Source of the DNA: Candidatus Gastranaerophilales bacterium
GTDB taxonomy: Bacteria > Cyanobacteriota > Vampirovibrionia > Gastranaerophilales > Gastranaerophilaceae
Direction: 5' to 3'
DNA: 64,000 bases
Assembly: GCA_944325735.1 (NCBI GenBank)
Contig: CALVBI010000002.1
Coordinates: 310,001-374,000 of the forward strand
Positions 34,463 through 42,342 of this stretch are shown one piece after another; the stretch's first letter is position 1; the number at the start of each line of letters is the position of its first letter. The position numbers and the translations under genes are program-made. The notes under the pieces are model-generated. The model was not told where the DNA came from. It searched no databases and was given only the letters and a program-made list of their open reading frames with translations.

Positions 34463-34777
34463 TTATTTAAGATTCTTTTCGTAATCTTTGTATTCTTTTA
34501 TAAAATCAATAATTTCGAGAGCCAGTTCTTTTCTTATATCAATAGGGCAATTTTTAAGGTATTCCATTGCATGTGATACTTTGATATTTTTGTCGTACCA
34601 TCTGCGCATAATATAATTATATTGATCATCAAGAGACATTTCAATATTAAAATCAATATCTTTTAGTCTGTCTATAATATAGTCAGCACAACGAACCTGA
34701 ATATATTCTTCAGCTTTTGCAAGTTCTGCAACAGCTCTGCTGACTGTAGGATCAATATCGTACCAACGTTTTTTCAT
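34463..34777 (-). CDS. RWYD-repeat hypothetical protein, copy A
   Basis: This is a 104-residue protein made of two similar halves. Each starts RWYD and continues V-S-x-A with a helix: RWYDIDPTVSRAVAELAKAE at residues 4-23 and RWYDKNIKVSHAMEYLKN in the second half. The next gene upstream encodes a paralogue of the same plan. I know no described family with this pattern. The protein is small, soluble and helical, and could be an adaptor or regulator. Confidence 0.72.
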   Translation of the reverse strand: MKKRWYDIDPTVSRAVAELAKAEEYIQVRCADYIIDRLKDIDFNIEMSLDDQYNYIMRRWYDKNIKVSHAMEYLKNCPIDIRKELALEIIDFIKEYKDYEKNLK

Positions 34778-34822
34778 ACGTTAATATTACAGATTTTTTT
34801 GTATAAAGTCAAGTGTTTTATG

Positions 34823-35116
34823 CTATGCTGATTTCATTAATGCAAGAACTGATAATGAGACTTCTTTTTGAATAGTTTTAGTTGTCCCTTTTAAGTATGA
34901 GAAAGCAGTAGATATTGTATCATTTTTATCATACCATCTTTGGTATTTTCTTTCTATATTATTCATTGCAGTATTTTTTATGTAGTTCATTTCTGTGTCT
35001 TTTTCTTTGACAAGTTTAATAATATATTCTGCATATTCTACTTGTGATTTTGTTTCTGCACATTCAATCATACTTATTGCCATACAAACATCAGGCTCTA
35101 TGTCATACCAACGCAT
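34823..35116 (-). CDS. RWYD-repeat hypothetical protein, copy B
   Basis: This 97-residue paralogue of the neighbouring gene also has two halves. RWYDIEPDVCMAISMIECAE starts at residue 2 and RWYDKNDTISTAFSYLKG begins the second half. First halves of both genes share RWYDI(D/E)P and a YAEYII/CADYII helix. Second halves share RWYDKN. So an internal duplication preceded the gene duplication. It is transcribed in the same direction as copy A, 45 bp upstream of it. Confidence 0.72.
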   Translation of the reverse strand: MRWYDIEPDVCMAISMIECAETKSQVEYAEYIIKLVKEKDTEMNYIKNTAMNNIERKYQRWYDKNDTISTAFSYLKGTTKTIQKEVSLSVLALMKSA

Positions 35117-35239
35117 TCAGCTTCCTCCCTAATAATATGCACAAATTTATTATGCCCATATTTTTATAAAAAGAAACGTTGATTTTTGGAAATATTTAAA
35201 ATTTTTGAATTTAGAAATAAATTGTTATATAATTAAGTT

Positions 35240-36394
35240 ATGAAAAGATTTATTACATCTTTAATATTATTATCTTTTATGTTTTCAAGTTCTTCTGTGT
35301 TTGCGGAAGTTTTGGAAGGTCATGCTGAAAAATCTGATGTGTATGAGCAGCAATTGCAAAAAGAGTTGTTTACAGGTCAAGTAGAGCATTTAGAAAGAAA
35401 AGATGTTATTAATATGACTGTATCTCAAGTCCTTGATAGCAATATTAATATTGAAGGAGATGAGTTTTTTGCTGAAGTAACAGATGAAGTAAAGGGTGAT
35501 AAAGGTGTAATTATTCCTAAAGGGACAATTGCTCATGGTAGAATTTCTCAAACAGGAGATCCAAAACGTTTAGGTCGTCAAGGTTGGATTGCTTTGGATT
35601 TTGATTACTTGATAACTCCTGATGGTCGAGAAATTCCGATAGAAGGGAAAATGTCCACAAAATTGCATCCTGTTGCAGAAGCTTCTAAAATTGTAGCTCA
35701 AGATGTAGGTTATACTATAGCAGGTGGTGCTGTAGGTGGCTTTTTAGCTTTGAATTGGTTAGGTCTTGAAGCCGCAATTGCATCTCAAGGTTATACTCTT
35801 GCAGGAGGGGCTGCTGTAGGTGGTGCAATAGGACTTGGTATGGCGTTGATAAGAAAAGGACATGATGTATTAATTGCTCCCGGAGATGAAATAAGGGTAA
35901 AAATTAATACAACAGTGCCATTACCAGTGTATAAAGAATCAGCTCTTATGCAGCATGAAATGTTTTATCCAGGTTTGGATATTCATATAAGTAATATTAA
36001 ACATGAAAAAGATCCTTTTGGAGAAGTGAATACTCTTACTTTGACGATTATGATTTCTAATATGTCTGATAAAACTTTTTCAGGTTTAGATATGGCTTTA
36101 GTTAACGATTACAATTCTGTATTCAGACCATCTATTTTTGGTGATACAAAATTAATGTTTAAACAAATAAGACCAGGGGATAAATTCGCAGGTCAGGTAT
36201 CTTTTTCTGTTGATAATATAAACAGAAGTTTTTGGTTAACTTTTTACGACAGAAGAAAAGGCACAGCTTTGACAAAGATATCTTTGGATAATGCATATAG
36301 AAAAGTCCCAGAAAGAACAAAAAAGAAAAATTTAAAATTAAGAAGACAAAAAACAAACTTTAAAAAAGAAGAGGATCTTCTTGATATTCAGTAA
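35240..36394 (+). CDS. exported protein of unknown function
   Basis: The 384-residue protein begins with a signal peptide (KRFITSLILLSFMFSSSSVFA). A segment near 85-135 (IIPKGTIAHGRISQTGDPKRLGRQGW then FDYLITPDGREIPIEG) resembles the VirB10/TrbI C-terminal beta fold, but only weakly. A Gly/Ala-rich pair of helices follows (about 150-215), then a beta-rich domain and a basic C-terminal tail. It is likely periplasmic or envelope-bound. It stands alone upstream of the BlaI-type operon. Confidence 0.7.
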   Translation: MKRFITSLILLSFMFSSSSVFAEVLEGHAEKSDVYEQQLQKELFTGQVEHLERKDVINMTVSQVLDSNINIEGDEFFAEVTDEVKGDKGVIIPKGTIAHGRISQTGDPKRLGRQGWIALDFDYLITPDGREIPIEGKMSTKLHPVAEASKIVAQDVGYTIAGGAVGGFLALNWLGLEAAIASQGYTLAGGAAVGGAIGLGMALIRKGHDVLIAPGDEIRVKINTTVPLPVYKESALMQHEMFYPGLDIHISNIKHEKDPFGEVNTLTLTIMISNMSDKTFSGLDMALVNDYNSVFRPSIFGDTKLMFKQIRPGDKFAGQVSFSVDNINRSFWLTFYDRRKGTALTKISLDNAYRKVPERTKKKNLKLRRQKTNFKKEEDLLDIQ

Positions 36395-36418
36395 TTGTAA
36401 CTTTTTATTATCAAGCTG

Positions 36419-36463
36419 TTGAAATAAAAATATTTTATGTTACAATGATAGTAATACGTAGTA
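36419..36463 (+). promoter_or_regulatory. promoter and possible operator of the BlaI-type operon
   Basis: TTGAAA (36419-36424), a 16-bp spacer and TACAAT (36441-36446) with a TG just upstream form a good promoter. Directly after it TAATACGTAGTA (36452-36463) is a near-perfect inverted repeat whose half GTAGTA matches half of the known BlaI/MecI box. Autoregulation is an inference. Confidence 0.5.
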
Positions 36464-36483
36464 GAAAGAAAGTAGAGGAATAT

Positions 36484-36825
36484 ATGGTGTGCGGAAAATT
36501 GGAAATTGATATTTTAAATTCATTTTGGAATTTGACAGCCAATGATGAAGATAGAGATATTTCCATTCAAGACATTGTAGATGAATTAGCACTTAATGGT
36601 ATTGAAAGAGCATATACAACAATAAAAACTGTAATGGATAGATTGACTGTAAAATCAGTATTAGTTCGTTATAAAGTTGGTAAAAAATTCTATTATAAAG
36701 CAACAATGAATAGAAATGAAATGGCAATGGATGCTGTAAAAACTGTTGCGGAACAATTTTTTAACGGTAATTATGTTGAATTAATAAAATTTGTTGAAAA
36801 TAATACTCAAAATGTATTAGTATAA
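36484..36825 (+). CDS. BlaI/MecI/CopY-type transcriptional repressor
   Basis: This 113-residue protein is a winged-helix regulator of the BlaI family. It has LEIDILNSFWNL, the AYTTIKTVMDRLTVKSVLVR recognition helix and the GKKFYYKATMNRNE wing, then a dimerising C-terminus. MVCGK at 36484 fits the family start and has AGAGGAA before it. No BlaR1-type sensor protease is adjacent. It is the first gene of a three-gene operon ending in an exported serpin-like protein. Confidence 0.85.
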   Translation: MVCGKLEIDILNSFWNLTANDEDRDISIQDIVDELALNGIERAYTTIKTVMDRLTVKSVLVRYKVGKKFYYKATMNRNEMAMDAVKTVAEQFFNGNYVELIKFVENNTQNVLV

Positions 36826-36829
36826 TATT

Positions 36830-37228
36830 ATGGATTATTTAAAAGACAGAGTATTAGTTTCAGAGCTAATCCGACAAGTTTTAATTTCTCGTATGTGTGT
36901 AAGAGAAGCTATTTTGAGATTTCCGCGTGATACCCAAGATAAAAGTATTCACGCGGCTTATCATGCATTAGTTCATTTTGAAGCAGATGAGGATTTACGC
37001 AAAAGAGATGAATTGTATCGTGAAGAACAAGATGATTATCTTGAATTCATTGCTCATGTTCTTGAAAAAGGAGAAGATTTGCCTGAAAATATTATAAATA
37101 ATTATGAAAAATATTATGCTTGTGCTAATATTCCGCATGAAAATAATACAAAAGGTTTCTTTAAAAGTTTTTTACGATTTTTGAATATAAAATCGGAAGT
37201 TGCGACATATAAGAAGGAGAAAGAATGA
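36830..37228 (+). CDS. hypothetical protein in BlaI-type operon
   Basis: This 132-residue soluble, helical and acidic protein is not recognised. A region near residue 40-60 (HAAYHALVHFEADEDLRKRDELYREEQDDYLEF) recurs as a helical pattern in lineage-specific proteins. It starts 4 bp after the repressor gene, and its stop overlaps the next start by 4 bp. It is therefore part of the same operon. Confidence 0.68.
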   Translation: MDYLKDRVLVSELIRQVLISRMCVREAILRFPRDTQDKSIHAAYHALVHFEADEDLRKRDELYREEQDDYLEFIAHVLEKGEDLPENIINNYEKYYACANIPHENNTKGFFKSFLRFLNIKSEVATYKKEKE

Positions 37229-38268
37229 AAAAGTTATTAGCTTTATTAGCAGTTTTAATGCTTGCTGGCGGGGCTGTAATGGCTAAACCTGACAAATCTC
37301 TAGATGTATTACCTTTGTTGTCATCAAAGTCTTTACAGCAAAATAGAGTATGGGTAGGAACATTTCAGCTTGTATGGAATGATTTTATGGATGGAATAGT
37401 TAAAGGTCCTGTAAAATTTGAGGATTACAAATCTCCATTGGCTTTTAAATTAAATAAACAAAGATTTAAAGCAGATCAATTGTCTGAAGATTCTTATTAC
37501 AAAACTTATGGAGAAACATCTCCTGAATTAAAAGCTCAAATTGAGAAAGCTATACAAGAAAAATTTAATGAAACAAGCGATATTTTAGATTCTATTGACT
37601 GGACTCCTGGACCTGGTAAATATCTTGTATATGCTATGTTGAAAAAAGATTTTAAGTTCTTAACTGCTTTTGATAAATTAAAACCTGCAAGATTTGCTCA
37701 TTCATTCAAAAAAGTTGACTATTTTGGAATTGATGAAAACAGTGATAAAATCTTAGATGATACATTACATGTATTGTTCTATAATTCTTCAAAAGATTTT
37801 GCAGTTTCTGTCTATACTCAAGGAAAAGATATTTTGTACTTGTATAGAACTGATGATGATAAAACTTTTGATAAATTGTATTCTGATATGTTCATGAAAA
37901 AAGTTCAATATGATGGACCATCTGAATTTTTAGCTAAAGATGAATTCAAAGTGCCAAATATTTCATTATACGCTCAAAAATCATTTGATGAATTATGCAA
38001 CCATAAAATCAAAGGTACTGATTTAATTATTGGTCAAGCGTTGGAAACTGTTGATTTTAAAATGGATAATGAAGGCGTAAAACTAAAATCAGAAGCAGCA
38101 ATTGCTACAAAAATGTCAATGCCGATTATTCCGGAAGATATAAAACCAAGAAAATTCTATTTTGATGACACATTTGTTCTATTCTTGCAAGAATCAGGTA
38201 AGATTAAACCTTATTTTGCTTTAAGAGTAGATGATGTATCTTTAATTAACGGAACAGCAAAAAAATAA
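37225..38268 (+). CDS. exported serpin-like protein
   Basis: This 347-residue protein has a clear signal peptide (KKLLALLAVLMLAGGAVMA). The C-terminal third resembles a serpin. The hinge-like VDFKMDNEGVKLKSEAAIAT (276-295) corresponds to the serpin pattern of E-G-T-E-A-A-A-A-T. A 16-residue loop follows, and then FYFDDTFVLFLQESGKIKPYFALRV, like the F-x-A-D-x-P-F strand. Serpins trap proteases by inserting the loop. The N-terminal half is diverged, so inhibitory activity is uncertain. It ends an operon with a BlaI-type repressor and is followed by a strong terminator. Confidence 0.6.
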   Translation: MKKLLALLAVLMLAGGAVMAKPDKSLDVLPLLSSKSLQQNRVWVGTFQLVWNDFMDGIVKGPVKFEDYKSPLAFKLNKQRFKADQLSEDSYYKTYGETSPELKAQIEKAIQEKFNETSDILDSIDWTPGPGKYLVYAMLKKDFKFLTAFDKLKPARFAHSFKKVDYFGIDENSDKILDDTLHVLFYNSSKDFAVSVYTQGKDILYLYRTDDDKTFDKLYSDMFMKKVQYDGPSEFLAKDEFKVPNISLYAQKSFDELCNHKIKGTDLIIGQALETVDFKMDNEGVKLKSEAAIATKMSMPIIPEDIKPRKFYFDDTFVLFLQESGKIKPYFALRVDDVSLINGTAKK

Positions 38269-38297
38269 AAAATGGTGGGTATATACCCACCATTTTT
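38268..38297. terminator. palindromic terminator before radA
   Basis: A 30-base perfect palindrome with arms AAAAATGGTGGG and CCCACCATTTTT around TATATA forms a strong stem bounded by A and T runs. It starts at the last base of the serpin-like gene's stop codon. Confidence 0.85.
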
Positions 38298-38313
38298 ATA
38301 CTATAATATTTAT

Positions 38314-39693
38314 ATGGCTAAAGTTAAATCAAAATGGATATGTCAAGAATGCGGTTATGAAACTGCTGGTTATTTAGGAAAGTGCCCAGAATGTGGTGCA
38401 TGGGGAAGTTTAGTAGAAGAAGTGCAATTCGCCGCAAAGCCTCAACAGACAAGTGTGCATGATGAGTTTATAAATCGGGAAAAACCTGAGTTATTAAAAG
38501 ATATTCATATTGGGGAAGAATTAAGAGTTTCTACAAATATTTCCGAATTTGACAGAATTTTAGGTGGAGGTTTAGTTCAAGGTTCTCTAGTTTTAATTGC
38601 AGGAGATCCCGGAATTGGAAAATCTACAATTTTGCTTCAAACAAGTGGAGAATTGTGCAAGAATAATAAAAAAGTTTTGTATGTATCAGCAGAAGAAAGT
38701 GCAAGCCAGTTAAAATTAAGAGCTCAAAGACTTTCTATAAATTCTGATAATTTATATGTCTATCCGCAAACATCAATGGAGAGTATAAAATCTCAAATTG
38801 AAGAAATTATGCCTGATGTTGTTGTGATTGACAGTATTCAAGCTATTTATTCTCAAAATGTGGCAAGTTCAGCTGGCAGTGTATCTCAAATTCGAGAATG
38901 TACAAATCTTTTAATGCATATTGCAAAATCTAAAAATATAACCGTTATTGTAATTGGTCATGTTACAAAAGAAGGAAATATTGCAGGCCCAAAAGTTCTT
39001 GAACATATGGTAGACACCGTAATTTATTTTGAGGGTGATAAATACAAGTCTTATAGAATGCTCCGTTCTATGAAAAACCGTTTTGGAAATACATCTGAGG
39101 TTGGAATTTTTGAAATGCATTCAGATGGTCTAAAAGAAGTTAAAAATCCTAACGAATTATTCTTAAATGAGCGTTCACAAATTGCGACTCCAGGTAGTGC
39201 AATTATTGTAACAAATGAAGGAACTCGTCCTCTTTTAGTTGAAATTCAAGCACTTGTAGGTACAACTCCTTACCCGTCACCTCGAAGAGTTACAAATGGT
39301 GTAGATACAAGTAGAGTTTTGCAAATTCTTGCAGTACTTGAAAAAAGAGTCGGACTTAATTTGTCAAAACAAGATGTGTATGTGAATGTAATGGGCGGTA
39401 TTGATGTGTATGAGCCATCTGCAGACTTAGGGATCGCACTTGCAGTTGCTACTTGTGCTCGAGATGTTGTGGTTGACTCTCAAACAGTAATAATTGGTGA
39501 AATTGGTCTATCTGGTGAAATTCACCCTGTTAATAATATAGAGAAGCGTTTGAATGAAGCTGTTATGTCAGGGTTTAAAAAAGCAATAATTCCTTACGCA
39601 AACAAAGTAGAGGATAAAAGAATCGAAATTGTTCCTGTAAAACGTTTAATGGATGCAATAAGTGCTTGTATATCACCGGTTGAAAAAAAGTAG
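38314..39693 (+). CDS. radA: DNA repair protein RadA
   Basis: RadA is a RecA-like ATPase that helps branch migration in recombination. The 459-residue protein has the N-terminal zinc finger (CQECGYETAGYLGKCPECGAWG), Walker A AGDPGIGKST, the KNRFGN RadA motif, and a C-terminal Lon-like domain (VMGGIDVYEPSADLGIALAVATCARD). The frame is open upstream through the terminator palindrome, but MAKVKSKW at 38314 is the family start. No ribosome-binding site is visible, and a TATAAT at 38302-38307 is so close that the mRNA may be leaderless. Confidence 0.93.
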   Translation: MAKVKSKWICQECGYETAGYLGKCPECGAWGSLVEEVQFAAKPQQTSVHDEFINREKPELLKDIHIGEELRVSTNISEFDRILGGGLVQGSLVLIAGDPGIGKSTILLQTSGELCKNNKKVLYVSAEESASQLKLRAQRLSINSDNLYVYPQTSMESIKSQIEEIMPDVVVIDSIQAIYSQNVASSAGSVSQIRECTNLLMHIAKSKNITVIVIGHVTKEGNIAGPKVLEHMVDTVIYFEGDKYKSYRMLRSMKNRFGNTSEVGIFEMHSDGLKEVKNPNELFLNERSQIATPGSAIIVTNEGTRPLLVEIQALVGTTPYPSPRRVTNGVDTSRVLQILAVLEKRVGLNLSKQDVYVNVMGGIDVYEPSADLGIALAVATCARDVVVDSQTVIIGEIGLSGEIHPVNNIEKRLNEAVMSGFKKAIIPYANKVEDKRIEIVPVKRLMDAISACISPVEKK

Positions 39694-39731
39694 AATATGT
39701 TTTATAATTGAAAAAAAAAGGAGCAATAAGT

Positions 39732-40525
39732 ATGAAAAATTTTTGTATTTTTAAAACGCGGGGGGGGGGCGTAATTTAAGCTATACTCTTGGTTTTACCC
39801 TTGCAGAAACATTAATTACTCTAGGAATAATTGCTGTAGTTGCAGCAATGACTATGCCGGCATTAATTGCAAATCATCAGGAAAAAGTTACAGTTACAAG
39901 ATTGAAAAAAGTTTATTCTATTTTGTCACAGTTGTATGTTTCAGTTACAAATGAAGAAGGCTATCCTTATGATTGGGAAGTTGAATATAATGATTCAGGT
40001 AGTAAAGATGGAACTAAGACATTTTATAATGTTATAAAAAACTATTCTAAGTATCTAAAAATATGTGATAATAGCGATTGTAGGGTAGAATATAGATTGT
40101 TAAATGGAACATATGATGGAAATTCTTCATATAGAATCGCAAGTTTACCTATGATTTTAGCTGATGGAACTTACTTAAGGGTAAATTTTTCAGATTTAGG
40201 TGGTGCTGATCAGTGTAATCTTGTGAGGGGAAATTCTGAAGCATTAAAAAGTGTTTGTGCTGAATTATTTGTTGATATAAATGGGAAACAATTCCCTAAC
40301 ACTTTTGGAAGAGACACTTTTATTTTTTATTGGACAAAATATGGGATTGTTCCTGTTGGAACAAAAAATGAAGCATCTCATGTGACATTTGACTCAACTT
40401 GTTCAAAAAATAAATCTAGCTTGTACAGTGGTTATGGTTGTACTGCTTGGGTTTTAATTAATGAAAATATGGATTATATGCACTGTGATGGATTATCTTG
40501 GTTTAGGAAACAAAGTTGTAAATAA
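39732..40525 (+). CDS. phase-variable type IV prepilin-like gene, out of frame here
   Basis: A start with ribosome-binding site AAAGGAG leads into ATGAAAAAT..., then a run of ten G (39760-39769). As read, the frame stops at once (TAA, giving about 15 residues). One G more, or two fewer, joins it to SYTLGFTLAETLITLGIIAVVAAM, a full prepilin signal, and to a globular part that ends at 40525. Translation from the internal ATG at 39848 would lack the pilin signal. The present state is therefore OFF, or an error in the length of the tract. The globular part has paired cysteines like other pilins here. Confidence 0.75.
39760..39769 (+). repeat. ten-base poly-G tract inside the prepilin start region
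   Basis: A GC then ten-G tract stands out in AT-rich sequence. It lies in coding sequence between the start codon and the prepilin signal, so slippage by one base would switch the protein on and off. Confidence 0.9.
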
Positions 40526-40527
40526 AT

Positions 40528-40866
40528 TTATTTTTTAGTTTCAACACCTGGAGCATCTTTTATTATAAAAGGTCTTACAAATGCCCAAGTCCCGTATAAA
40601 GATGCCAAAAGACCTGCACCCATAAGAGTTTTATTTGCCTTTGGGTGCTTGTTAAATAATCCGCCTAATGTAACTAATGTTGTGCCGACCATAATTCCAA
40701 GATATCCCTTGAAAATAGTTCTTGGCACAACTATTGTGTCAGTCATATCAGCTGAATTTTTTGTTTTTGTGTGAAATTTTTCTAAAAAAGATTCTTTCTT
40801 CTCAATTTGTTTATTATTGAAAGAAATTTGATTTGTTTTAGGTACACATATCTTACTTACTAGCAT
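40528..40866 (-). CDS. small two-helix membrane protein with NISF-like leader
   Basis: This 112-residue protein starts MLVSKICVPKTNQISFNNKQ, a leader like those of other lineage-specific proteins here. Two hydrophobic segments follow (TIFKGYLGIMVGTTLVTLGGLF near 50-71 and LMGAGLLASLYGTWAFVRPF). It is not recognised. It is convergent with the phase-variable prepilin gene. Confidence 0.65.
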   Translation of the reverse strand: MLVSKICVPKTNQISFNNKQIEKKESFLEKFHTKTKNSADMTDTIVVPRTIFKGYLGIMVGTTLVTLGGLFNKHPKANKTLMGAGLLASLYGTWAFVRPFIIKDAPGVETKK

Positions 40867-40944
40867 AGTTAAATAATACTTTGCAAGAAAAATTTTTTCA
40901 ATAAAAATTAACTATTTCTTAATATTTAAAAAGGCTCTAACTAC

Positions 40945-40973
40945 TTGATTAGTTTTTTTGTTAATGTTATAAG
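40945..40973 (+). promoter_or_regulatory. promoter of gap
   Basis: TTGATT (40945-40950), a 17-bp spacer and TATAAG (40968-40973) predict a start about 35 bases before the gap ATG. Confidence 0.65.
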
Positions 40974-41015
40974 ATACATGTTAAAGGTTTTACAAAAGAA
41001 AGGGAGTAAATACTT

Positions 41016-42026
41016 ATGACAAAAAGAAAAGTTGCTATCAATGGTTTTGGTAGAATCGGCCGTAACACATTACGTGCTGCTATTAGAGAAGGTATTTTTG
41101 ATGAAATCGATTATGTAGCAATCAACGACCCAGGTCTTAAACCTGAAGATGCTGCAAGAATTTTCAAATATGACTCTGTAATGGGTAAATTTGATGGTGA
41201 AGTTGAAGCTTATGAAGAAGGTATCATCATCAACGGTAAAAAAATTAAATTCTTCGCTGAAAAAGATCCAGCTCAATTACCTTGGAAAGATTTAGGTGTT
41301 GAAGTTGTTGTTGAATCAACTGGCTTCTTTACAGATGCAACAAAAGCTCACGCTCACATCGATGCTGGTGCTAAAAAAGTTATCATTTCTGCTCCAGCTA
41401 CAAACGAAGATAAAACTATCGTTTTAGGTGTTAACGAAAAAGAATACGATCCAGCTAAACACAACGTAATTTCAATGGCTTCTTGTACAACTAACTGCTT
41501 AGCTCCTGTAGCTAAAGTTATTGATGAAAAATTCGGTATCGTTAAAGGTTTAATGACAACAGTTCACTCTTATACTGGTGACCAAAGAATCTTAGATGCT
41601 GGACACAAAGATCCTAGAAGAGCTAGAGCTGGTGCTTTAAACATCGTTCCTACAAAAACTGGTGCTGCTAAAGCTGTTGCTCTTGTATTACCTCAATTAA
41701 AAGGTAAATTGGATGGTTTCGCTATGAGAGTTCCTACTCCAGACGTATCATTAGTTGACGTTGTATTCGAACTTTCTAAAGACGTAACTGTTGAAGAAGT
41801 AAATGCAGCATTAAAAGAAGGTGCTGATGGACATGTTCTTTGCTACACTGAAGAACCATTAGTTTCTTCTGATTACATTGGTACTTCTCAATCATCTACA
41901 GTTGATGCTTTATTAACTCGTGTAATGGGCGGAAACCAAGTTAAAATCATTTCTTGGTACGACAACGAAATGGGTTACTCAACTCGTTTAGCTGAAACTA
42001 CTAAAATGGTTGCTGAAAAATTATAA
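41016..42026 (+). CDS. gap: glyceraldehyde-3-phosphate dehydrogenase
   Basis: This 336-residue glycolytic enzyme oxidises glyceraldehyde-3-phosphate to 1,3-bisphosphoglycerate. The NAD-binding INGFGRIGRN is at the start, and the catalytic Cys157 lies in SMASCTTNCLAPV. The HSYTGDQRILD and RARAGALNIVPTKTGAAKAV segments are also present. Codon use is visibly more biased than in neighbours (many GGT, GCT, AAA), as expected for high expression. It has a strong AAGGGAG ribosome-binding site, its own promoter and a terminator. It stands alone. Confidence 0.97.
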   Translation: MTKRKVAINGFGRIGRNTLRAAIREGIFDEIDYVAINDPGLKPEDAARIFKYDSVMGKFDGEVEAYEEGIIINGKKIKFFAEKDPAQLPWKDLGVEVVVESTGFFTDATKAHAHIDAGAKKVIISAPATNEDKTIVLGVNEKEYDPAKHNVISMASCTTNCLAPVAKVIDEKFGIVKGLMTTVHSYTGDQRILDAGHKDPRRARAGALNIVPTKTGAAKAVALVLPQLKGKLDGFAMRVPTPDVSLVDVVFELSKDVTVEEVNAALKEGADGHVLCYTEEPLVSSDYIGTSQSSTVDALLTRVMGGNQVKIISWYDNEMGYSTRLAETTKMVAEKL

Positions 42027-42048
42027 TTTTGATTATAATTAATAAGTT

Positions 42049-42085
42049 CAAAAGAGTTCGACATATGTCGGACTCTTTTGTTGTA
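42049..42085 (+). terminator. terminator after gap
   Basis: CAAAAGAGT-CGACA pairs with TGTCG-ACTCTTTTG with one mismatch and almost no loop (42049-42080). A T-rich run follows. Confidence 0.75.
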
Positions 42086-42146
42086 TATTTGTCGGATTAA
42101 ATTTTTACCGTAATGCTAAATACTAAATATGAAAGCGAGGTTAGTT

Positions 42147-42341
42147 ATGCATGTTCTAAAAATCATTACTTACATATTAGTTTTAGTCGGAGCTTTAAAC
42201 TGGGGGCTTGTGGGTCTTTTGAATATTGATTTGGTTGCTTTGATTTTTGGTGATATGACTTTATTATCAAGAATTGTCTATAGTCTTGTTGGTTTAAGTG
42301 CTTTAACTTATATTTTCTTATCTTATAAAGATGTTTTATAA
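42147..42341 (+). CDS. DUF378 small membrane protein
   Basis: A 64-residue protein has two transmembrane helices and the DUF378 (YuzA) pattern LVLVGALNWGLVGLLNIDLVALIFG followed by RIVYSLVGLSAL. The family is common and its role is not known. ATG 42147 has a GAGG six bases before it, better than the in-frame ATG at 42129. Confidence 0.85.
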   Translation: MHVLKIITYILVLVGALNWGLVGLLNIDLVALIFGDMTLLSRIVYSLVGLSALTYIFLSYKDVL

Positions 42342-42342
42342 A

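Noticed and set aside
38272-38313. Upstream start for RadA
   Set aside because: It lies inside a terminator palindrome and adds residues not found in the family.
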